From Acinetobacter modestus (GTDB taxonomy: Bacteria > Pseudomonadota > Gammaproteobacteria > Pseudomonadales > Moraxellaceae), in NCBI RefSeq assembly GCF_014636095.1, contig NZ_BMDV01000001.1, forward strand, positions 831,614-895,613: DNA of 64,000 nt, written 5' to 3'. Below are positions 57,948-64,000 of the stretch, in pieces. The stretch's first letter is position 1, and each line of letters starts with the position of its first letter. Under the pieces are notes generated by a model. That model was given only the letters and a program-made list of their open reading frames with translations. It made no database searches and had not been told where the DNA came from. The position numbers and the translations under genes are program-made.

Positions 57948-59504
57948 ATGACAACAACATGGACCAATGGCTATCAAACAGAAGTAAATTACACTTATGG
58001 TTATTACCGAGATCTCAACCCTAATTTTCAAAAATTTTGCTTACTCCTTAATGGAATAGAAAGTCCTGAAGCTCAAGAGAATCAAACGCATTGTGAACTT
58101 GGCTTTGGTCAAGGTGTCAGTATTAATATTCATGCTGCAAGTAATGAAGCGCTCTTTTACGGCACTGACTTCAATCCAGCACACGCCGCCCATGCCAATC
58201 AACTCGCCGAAAAATGTAAAACTGAACATTATTTTTATGATGATAGTTTTGAGGAGCTACTCCATCGTTCAGATTTACCAATGTTTGACTCTATCAGTCT
58301 ACATGGCATTTGGAGTTGGATTAGCTATGAAAATCAATACATTATTTTAAAGTTTATTCGAAAATTTTTAAAACCGAATGGTATCGTTTACATCAGTTAT
58401 AACTGTGTTACAGGCTGGGCAGCGAATATGCCAATTCGTGAACTGTTTCATAGCCATTTTAAATTTAATAGTAAAAGTACCAACCCACTACAAAAGGTGA
58501 ATGAAGCACTCAAATTTAGTGATGAGTTGCTTAAACAAAATCCTATTTTTGCACAAAGAAATCCAAATGCTCTACAAAAAGTCGCAGATTTAAAACAACA
58601 AAATCCAAACTACTTAATTCATGAATACTTAAATCAAGATTGGCAATGCTTCTCCTTTCAACAAATTGTCAGAATTTTAGATGAAATTAAGCTTTCTTAT
58701 GCAGGTTCAACAGATCTGAGCACTCATCTTGATAACATTAATTTTTCCGAAGAACATCAACAATTTTTAGCTGAGATTGAACATCCTATTTTTAAAGAGC
58801 AATGCCGTGATTATTTTGCTAATACGCAATTTAGACGAGATCTTTTTATTCGAGGAAAAAACAATTTAACACCACTTCAAATACAAGAACGACTACGTAA
58901 TAAAGCTTTTGTCTTATTGATCGCCAAAGAAAAATTACCGAGTAATATTACTGGGCTATTAGGTACTTTTAATTTAATTGAAGACATTTATCATCCAATT
59001 GGTAATAAGTTTGCAGAGAAAAATTATCATCCCTTAACAATTGCTGAATTGGAACAGAGTTTTCCTGAATTAAGTTATGCAAAAATCCTGAATGCCTTAG
59101 TCATTCTCTGCCATTTAGGTTTAGCTCAACCCTGTCAAACACTGACACCTAATCATGAAATCATACACAAATACCATCAGATGAATCACTATTTATTAAG
59201 TCAAGCGAGTTTTCACCAAAATTATAGTGTGTTAGTAAGCCCACTAACCGGAATTGGAATTCCTACAGAACATTTTCATCAATTATTCTATCGTGCATAT
59301 TTTGTAGATGGTTTAGAAACAGCTGCTGAATTCGCAGATTACGTTCAAAATGTAATTACTCAACTCGGTTGGCTGGTTTTGGATAAAGATGGCAATACCA
59401 TTACAGATAAAGACCAAAGCATTCAAATGATTCAAATAAAAGCACAGCAATTTCTAGATAGCCAAAAACTTCAAATTGCAAAACAACTACGTTTATTCAA
59501 TTAA
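57948..59504 (+). CDS. Class I SAM-dependent methyltransferase with regulatory domain, 518 aa
   Basis: An N-terminal Rossmann methyltransferase (HCELGFGQGVSINIHAASN as SAM motif I, then FYGTDFNPAHAAHANQLAE and FDSISLHGIWSWISYENQ) is joined to a long C-terminal region with a winged-helix-like part (ITGLLGTFNLIEDIYH, then LTIAELEQSFPELSYAKILNALVILCHLG). This matches the methyltransferase family with an additional regulatory domain. The target is unknown. The frame begins with a TTG (57933); the ATG at 57948 is preferred. Confidence 0.8.
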   Translation: MTTTWTNGYQTEVNYTYGYYRDLNPNFQKFCLLLNGIESPEAQENQTHCELGFGQGVSINIHAASNEALFYGTDFNPAHAAHANQLAEKCKTEHYFYDDSFEELLHRSDLPMFDSISLHGIWSWISYENQYIILKFIRKFLKPNGIVYISYNCVTGWAANMPIRELFHSHFKFNSKSTNPLQKVNEALKFSDELLKQNPIFAQRNPNALQKVADLKQQNPNYLIHEYLNQDWQCFSFQQIVRILDEIKLSYAGSTDLSTHLDNINFSEEHQQFLAEIEHPIFKEQCRDYFANTQFRRDLFIRGKNNLTPLQIQERLRNKAFVLLIAKEKLPSNITGLLGTFNLIEDIYHPIGNKFAEKNYHPLTIAELEQSFPELSYAKILNALVILCHLGLAQPCQTLTPNHEIIHKYHQMNHYLLSQASFHQNYSVLVSPLTGIGIPTEHFHQLFYRAYFVDGLETAAEFADYVQNVITQLGWLVLDKDGNTITDKDQSIQMIQIKAQQFLDSQKLQIAKQLRLFN

Positions 59505-59591
59505 TGACAGTGCAAGGATGGGAATCGCTAGAGATTGCCATTCTGATCGAGTTCAGTTAGTTTAGAATTATTGTTATTTGCTCTTTTTGCT

Positions 59592-60323
59592 ATGCAACAG
59601 CTTCCTTTATCACAATATATTTTTCCAAACCCTATCGAAGCTGATCCTGAAGGACATGGCTTTATTTGTATTGGCGCAGACTTATCACCTGCTACATTAT
59701 TTGAAGCCTATACACATGGTCTCTTCCCTTGGTTTAACGAAGATGAACCGATTTGTTGGTGGAGTCCTGAGCCACGCTGCATTATTGAGCCTCATGTATA
59801 TAAACCCAGTAAATCACTGATTCGAAATATGAAAAAACATGATTATCGGATTACAGTGAATCATGCTTTTGAAGATGTAATACGCTCATGTTCACTCCCC
59901 CGCAGCTATGCAAATGAAACATGGATTAGTGAAGATATTATCGAAGGCTATTGTTCTCTATTTAAGGCGGGTTATGCCTATAGCATTGAGGTCTGGCAAC
60001 AAGAAAAATTAGTTGGTGGACTATATGGCGTAACGATAGGTAAAGGCTGTTTTGGTGAATCGATGTTTAGTACAGAAACAGATGTCTCTAAAATGGCTTT
60101 CTATACACTTATGTTGATCGGTCAAGAAAATCAGCTTCCTTGGATTGATTGTCAACTGGTCAATGATCATCTTTTAAGCTTAGGTGCGCGTACACTTTCT
60201 CGCCAAGTCTACCTAAAATCGTTACAAGATGTAATTATTGCCCCCTCTATCAATTGGAAAAGTTATCAAGAACGTGTATTTTCAAGTAAAACAATAGCAG
60301 TTTTTGCAAAATTAGACGGTTAA
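59592..60323 (+). CDS. aat: Leucyl/phenylalanyl-tRNA--protein transferase
   Basis: Adds Leu or Phe to N-terminal Arg/Lys of substrates for ClpAP, part of the N-end rule. Family blocks: [82 protein letters not shown] and [15 protein letters not shown]. The open frame begins with a TTG (59571). The ATG at 59592 fits the family start, though no good ribosome-binding site precedes either. 244 residues. It is followed by bpt after 26 bases. Confidence 0.95.
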   Translation: MQQLPLSQYIFPNPIEADPEGHGFICIGADLSPATLFEAYTHGLFPWFNEDEPICWWSPEPRCIIEPHVYKPSKSLIRNMKKHDYRITVNHAFEDVIRSCSLPRSYANETWISEDIIEGYCSLFKAGYAYSIEVWQQEKLVGGLYGVTIGKGCFGESMFSTETDVSKMAFYTLMLIGQENQLPWIDCQLVNDHLLSLGARTLSRQVYLKSLQDVIIAPSINWKSYQERVFSSKTIAVFAKLDG

Positions 60324-60349
60324 TGGATTAACACCTTGGAGGGAGATTA

Positions 60350-61165
60350 ATGAAATCATACCAACCCAAGTCCCTTTTAAATGACTTACAGTACTATATA
60401 ACACCGCCACACGACTGCAGTTATCTCGATAACAAATCAGCTCGAATGGTATTTTTAGATCCAATTCACCGTATTGATGTGGTGACATTGTCTGAACTTT
60501 CGCGTGTCGGTTTTCGACGTAGTGGCGATTTTGTCTATCGACCAGAATGCCATTTATGTCGCCAATGTTTATCTTGTCGCGTTCCAATTCAAGAATTTAA
60601 AATGAATAGTAGCCAGAAGAAGGCATGGAAACGTAATCAAGATTTAAAAATGAGTATTTTGCCAACTTCGCAAGCCACTCAACAGCATTATGATTTGTAT
60701 GAGCGTTATATTAACGAGCGTCATGCAGATGGCGATATGTATCCAGCAACATTAGATCAGTTTGAAAAATTCCTCGTTCACAGTTGTACAGAAAGTTTTT
60801 TCATCGAACTTTGGGATGAACAGAAACTTATTGCCGTTTCTACTTGTGACTTAATGGATGATGGTCTCTCTGCTGTATATACTTTTTTTGATCCCCAAGA
60901 ACAACGTCGTTCACTTGGTGTTTTTGCGATTCTTAAACAAATTGAATATGTCAGCACTTTAAATTTAGATTACCTATATTTAGGTTATTGGGTGCCTCAC
61001 TCAGCTAAAATGAACTATAAATCACAATATACGCCACTGGAATTATTATTAGATGGACAATGGCGTCGCCTTAACCGCCCACTCTCAGAAAAAGAGATTC
61101 ATCAACTTGGAAATTCATTAATGACTACTCTACCATCGGAGTGGGATAACTTAATTATTAAATAA
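60350..61165 (+). CDS. bpt: Aspartate/glutamate leucyltransferase Bpt
   Basis: Transfers Leu from Leu-tRNA to N-terminal Asp or Glu, giving N-end rule substrates. Family signatures: the cysteine block YRPECHLCRQCLSCRVPIQ, YERYINERHADGDMYP, the ATE_C core SAVYTFFDPQEQRRSLGVFAILKQIEY, and LDYLYLGYWVPHSAKMNYK. GGAGGGA directly precedes the ATG, a strong site. At 271 residues it is full length. Its end overlaps the convergent rimI gene by 15 bases. The aat-bpt pair is an operon. Confidence 0.94.
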   Translation: MKSYQPKSLLNDLQYYITPPHDCSYLDNKSARMVFLDPIHRIDVVTLSELSRVGFRRSGDFVYRPECHLCRQCLSCRVPIQEFKMNSSQKKAWKRNQDLKMSILPTSQATQQHYDLYERYINERHADGDMYPATLDQFEKFLVHSCTESFFIELWDEQKLIAVSTCDLMDDGLSAVYTFFDPQEQRRSLGVFAILKQIEYVSTLNLDYLYLGYWVPHSAKMNYKSQYTPLELLLDGQWRRLNRPLSEKEIHQLGNSLMTTLPSEWDNLIIK

Positions 61166-61612
61166 AGCAGCAAAATCATCAGTGCATGTTTTGACCATAA
61201 TCACAGCATGCTCTTTTGTCCCATCTAAATTGGGATAATAATTTTTGCGTAAGTCTATTTGATGAAAATCCGTTTTTTCATACAAACGAATTGCAGCAAG
61301 ATTGCTTTCACGTACTTCTAAAAAAATTTGAATCGGATTATTTTTTAAAAGTTGAATTGAATAATCTAGCAACTCGTATCCAAGACCTTTGCCCTGTTGG
61401 TTTGGATGAATCGCCATTAGTAATAAATTGGCCTCATCTAGAACAGGCTGCAAAATACAGAACCCAACAACCTGATTCGACTGCTCATAGACCGTGCACT
61501 GATACGAAGCTAAAGATTCTTGAAATTGTTGTTTCGACCAAGGATATGTTTGTACTAAACGTTCAATTGCAACAACACTGTCTAAATCACTCTCTTGCAT
61601 CAATCGAATCAC
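61151..61612 (-). CDS. rimI: Ribosomal protein S18 alanine N-acetyltransferase (RimI-like)
   Basis: GNAT acetyltransferase of 153 residues. The opening IRLMQESDLDSVVAIERLVQTYPWSKQQFQESL and the acetyl-CoA motif LLMAIHPNQQGKGLGYELLDYSI, then FLEVRESNLAAIRLYEKTDFHQIDLRKNYY, are typical of RimI. The start is a GTG at 61610-61612, giving MIRLMQ, as in many RimI proteins. Its usual partner gene (tsaB) is not adjacent. Confidence 0.9.
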   Translation of the reverse strand: MIRLMQESDLDSVVAIERLVQTYPWSKQQFQESLASYQCTVYEQSNQVVGFCILQPVLDEANLLLMAIHPNQQGKGLGYELLDYSIQLLKNNPIQIFLEVRESNLAAIRLYEKTDFHQIDLRKNYYPNLDGTKEHAVIMVKTCTDDFAALFNN

Positions 61613-61672
61613 GATCTATCACTCTATAAAATATTGATGCAGATTATCAGTAATTTGATCATAAATTTGAAT

Positions 61673-61703
61673 AAAAAAATGGGCAATTTTAATTGCCCAT
61701 TTT
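61673..61703 (-). terminator. Terminator after the first metal-dependent hydrolase gene
   Basis: AATGGGCAATT and AATTGCCCATT with an A-run on the left (T-run on the minus strand). Confidence 0.75.
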
Positions 61704-61705
61704 CA

Positions 61706-62590
61706 TTAACTCATATTAAAGCCTAATTCAGCACGCCATTTATTCAATAAAGCTGTTGTATCATCATCATTCGGATGAAATTTTGGTCTTAAAAATGCCA
61801 ATAACGTTGGAATTTGACGTGTCATAAAACCTTTATAACCATACATGAACTTGAGCATATATTTGGTATCTCGCCATGTAAGTTTGCCATCAGTTTTTAA
61901 GAGAGTCGCCGTGAAATATGACTGGGTAATAAAAATTAGACCCATTGCAATCACTAAAGCTAATGAACGCATAAAATAAGCTTTAAATCCTTGCCCATAC
62001 ATCGCTTCATAAACGTCAAATGCCACCGCTTTATGCTCATTTTCTTCAACTGCATGCCACATCCATAAATGGTACATGGTCTCATCCATAAACATGGATT
62101 GAATATCTGGGTTAGACAATAATTCTTCAGCAATCGTTGATGTAAAATGCTCCAAGGCACAAGTACCCGTTAAGCCAATCATCTCTTTTGTAAAACCAAA
62201 TGGTTTTAATAATTTAGTACTTATAGCAACCCCATACTGAATCACTTTACCTGTTTGTGCCTCCAATTTACGCACATCATAACCATAAGCTTGTGCAGCT
62301 GCATTAAAAGCCAAGTGTTCCTTTGAATGCATTGCTTCCTGTCCAATAAAAGCACTAATTTCTTTTTGTAATCGAGGATCAGCAAGTTTTGGATCATTTC
62401 TAACTGCACGGGTACTATTCACAAAAAATTGTTCACCCTCTGGAAACAATGCTGAAAGTGCAGTCATAAAATGAGTTAAAGCAGCATCTCCATTTGCCCA
62501 ATAGCGTGGAACTTCGCCAAATTCAAAATCCATTCGGCGTACAGGAAAACTAGCGCCAGCGCGGTTTGAAATATTGACCTTAGCATTCAT
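61706..62590 (-). CDS. Metal-dependent hydrolase family protein (COG3687), copy 1
   Basis: 294-residue member of the Metal_hydrol (PF10118-type) family, predicted to bind metal through conserved His and Glu (FIGQEAMHSKEHLAFN, ALEHFTSTIAEELL, WMWHAVEENEHKAVAFDVYEAMYG). A hydrophobic segment is at about residues 210-230. It is a close paralogue of the gene at 62,813-63,694: the first 16 residues (MNAKVNISNRAGASFP) are identical. The substrate is unknown. It probably has its own promoter, since a terminator separates the copies. Confidence 0.85.
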   Translation of the reverse strand: MNAKVNISNRAGASFPVRRMDFEFGEVPRYWANGDAALTHFMTALSALFPEGEQFFVNSTRAVRNDPKLADPRLQKEISAFIGQEAMHSKEHLAFNAAAQAYGYDVRKLEAQTGKVIQYGVAISTKLLKPFGFTKEMIGLTGTCALEHFTSTIAEELLSNPDIQSMFMDETMYHLWMWHAVEENEHKAVAFDVYEAMYGQGFKAYFMRSLALVIAMGLIFITQSYFTATLLKTDGKLTWRDTKYMLKFMYGYKGFMTRQIPTLLAFLRPKFHPNDDDTTALLNKWRAELGFNMS

Positions 62591-62754
62591 ACCTTCTTCT
62601 CCTACCCAATGGATATATTTGCTTAAAAATTATCTATGGTTTATTTATACGCTTCTTTGAACGCATTAAATAAGTGCAGATAAGGTCAGAAAAGCATCAT
62701 CTTAGGACATGTCAGTATGATTTTAAAAAGTCTATTCAATGTAATATTCAAAAT

Positions 62755-62783
62755 AAAAAAGAGCAATTTTATTGCTCTTTTTT
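62755..62783 (-). terminator. Terminator between the two hydrolase paralogues
   Basis: AAAAAAGAGCAAT and ATTGCTCTTTTTT. It ends the right-hand paralogue's transcript. Confidence 0.8.
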
Positions 62784-62812
62784 ACATAGATTTAGCTAAT
62801 GGAAATTTTAAG

Positions 62813-63694
62813 TTAAAAACCTAATTTCGCCTTCCAATCTTTAAGTAATTGTACGGTATCTAAATCATTTGGATGAAAACGTGGTCTAAAGTAAGCCAAC
62901 ATTTCACCCGCCATACCTGTAATAATCCCTTTTGATGGACTATAAGCATATTTGTAAATCATGCCTAATTCTTTCAGATTTAGTTTTTTATCTTGTTGAA
63001 GTAGACGTAAAGTAAAATAAGATTGAAGAATAAAGATTAAAGCCATAGCAAATACAAGTGCTGTAGTACGTAAACTATATGCTTTCAATCCAGTTCCAAA
63101 TACTGACTCATAGACATCGTAAGCCACTGCTTTATGTTCATTTTCTTCAACTGCATGCCAGAACCACATATATGACATGGTCTCATCTGTCATTAAATCT
63201 TGGATGTGTTTATTGCGTAATAATTCGGAAGCAATCGTTGCAGTAAAATGTTCTAGCGCTGTTGTTGCCGTTAGATCAACCATCTCTCTTGTCATACCAA
63301 ACGGTTTGACGATTTTTGAAAAATTCTTAAGTGCAAATTGGATATAACGTCCCGTAATCTGTTCTAAAGATCTAACATCATGACCATACTTTTGTGCAGA
63401 AGCATTAAAATTTACATGCTCTTGAGTGTGCATTGCTTCTTGACCAATAAAAGCACTGATTTCTTTTTGTAGCTCTGCATTATCTTTAATAGTTGAGTGA
63501 TAACGTACAGCACGTACAGCATCAATAAATAATTTCTCGCCATCTGGAAATAATGCAGACAAACCAGTCATGAAATGAGTTAAGCCAGCCGAACCATCCA
63601 TCCAATATTCTGGTACTTGATCAAAATCAAAATTCATACGACGTACTGGAAAACTTGCACCTGCACGATTTGAAATATTTACTTTAGCATTCAT
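62813..63694 (-). CDS. Metal-dependent hydrolase family protein (COG3687), copy 2
   Basis: 293 residues from the ATG at 63692-63694, which has GGAGT 7 bases upstream; an earlier start in the frame adds 11 residues. The metal-binding blocks are FIGQEAMHTQEHVNFNASA, ALEHFTATIASELL and WFWHAVEENEHKAVAYDVYES. The hydrophobic segment is ALVFAMALIFILQSYFTLRL. It shares the opening sequence and overall layout with the copy at 61,706, so the two arose by tandem duplication. Function unknown. Confidence 0.85.
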   Translation of the reverse strand: MNAKVNISNRAGASFPVRRMNFDFDQVPEYWMDGSAGLTHFMTGLSALFPDGEKLFIDAVRAVRYHSTIKDNAELQKEISAFIGQEAMHTQEHVNFNASAQKYGHDVRSLEQITGRYIQFALKNFSKIVKPFGMTREMVDLTATTALEHFTATIASELLRNKHIQDLMTDETMSYMWFWHAVEENEHKAVAYDVYESVFGTGLKAYSLRTTALVFAMALIFILQSYFTLRLLQQDKKLNLKELGMIYKYAYSPSKGIITGMAGEMLAYFRPRFHPNDLDTVQLLKDWKAKLGF

Positions 63695-63853
63695 GCTGCT
63701 GACTCCTTTTAAATGGAAAATTTCCATTTAGTACTTTTGTTCATTTTCTTGTGTTTTATATTACGGTTTTATTGCGATGAATTAAGTGCAGTTTAGGACA
63801 GCAAGGTATCAGTTTAGGACACTATTAAAGATAGATTGTCGAACAATAGACAT

Positions 63854-63882
63854 AAAAAAACACCCCAAAGGGGTGTTTTTTT
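63854..63882 (-). terminator. Terminator of the EF-Tu gene
   Basis: AACACCCC-AAA-GGGGTGTT with A-run and T-run flanks, just after the stop of the partial tuf gene. Confidence 0.88.
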
Positions 63883-63896
63883 ATCACTCTAGGCGA

Positions 63897-64000
<104 letters not shown>

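Overview
The window is ordinary chromosome from a low-GC gammaproteobacterium, almost certainly an Acinetobacter. The signs are a pga polysaccharide operon of the Acinetobacter type, a tmRNA tag ending ALAA, an OlsB-type aminolipid acyltransferase, separate pilT and pilU genes, the min operon, a neighbouring aat-bpt pair, and many small membrane proteins and lipoproteins. Most genes are core housekeeping genes. I could not fix the species from the sequence alone.

Layout. 1-3.4 kb: the 5' part of folD (minus strand), tRNA-Cys and tRNA-Leu(UAA), then a Tat-exported PhoD phosphatase gene enclosed by a second, nearly identical tRNA-Leu(UAA) unit. 3.4-7.1 kb: pgaB-pgaC-pgaD for poly-N-acetylglucosamine, with no pgaA upstream. 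7.3-12.3 kb: a small unknown protein, an FKBP isomerase, YaeQ, a CobW-type GTPase, a small secreted protein, a thioesterase and a MarC-type membrane protein. 12.3-15.6 kb is the most accessory part: two gene ends left at a probable deletion scar, ssrA (tmRNA), and two genes of unknown function, the first clearly AT-rich. 15.6-19.1 kb: an EmrAB efflux pair and a thioesterase. 19.2-25.5 kb: hemB, thiO, an epimerase, a membrane protein, an unexplained structured RNA with its own terminator (about 22,990-23,153), a VOC protein, a zinc-ribbon membrane protein and a crotonase. 25.6-30.5 kb: sbcD-sbcC. 30.5-32.4 kb: two unknown proteins and a short orphan frame.

32.5-43.8 kb: yggS divergent from pilT-pilU (twitching motility), fur, bamE, an NSS-like transporter overlapping rnfH, bacteriohemerythrin, a class II glutamine amidotransferase, olsB, a phosphohexomutase with argB, and dut. 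43.9-53.5 kb: rep helicase, an OmpA-like lipoprotein, a PlsC-type acyltransferase with a membrane partner, minCDE, a PA4642-like protein, a LysE exporter and an AT-rich lipoprotein. 53.5-64 kb: ftsK, trxB, a large methyltransferase, aat-bpt, rimI, two tandem metal-dependent hydrolase paralogues, and the 3' end of an EF-Tu gene at the right edge.

No CRISPR array, insertion sequence, intact prophage or rRNA was seen. The points most worth a second look are the tRNA-Leu repeats around phoD, the pga operon without pgaA, the structured RNA near 23.0 kb, the scar and foreign-looking genes around ssrA, and a long near-perfect hairpin behind minE.
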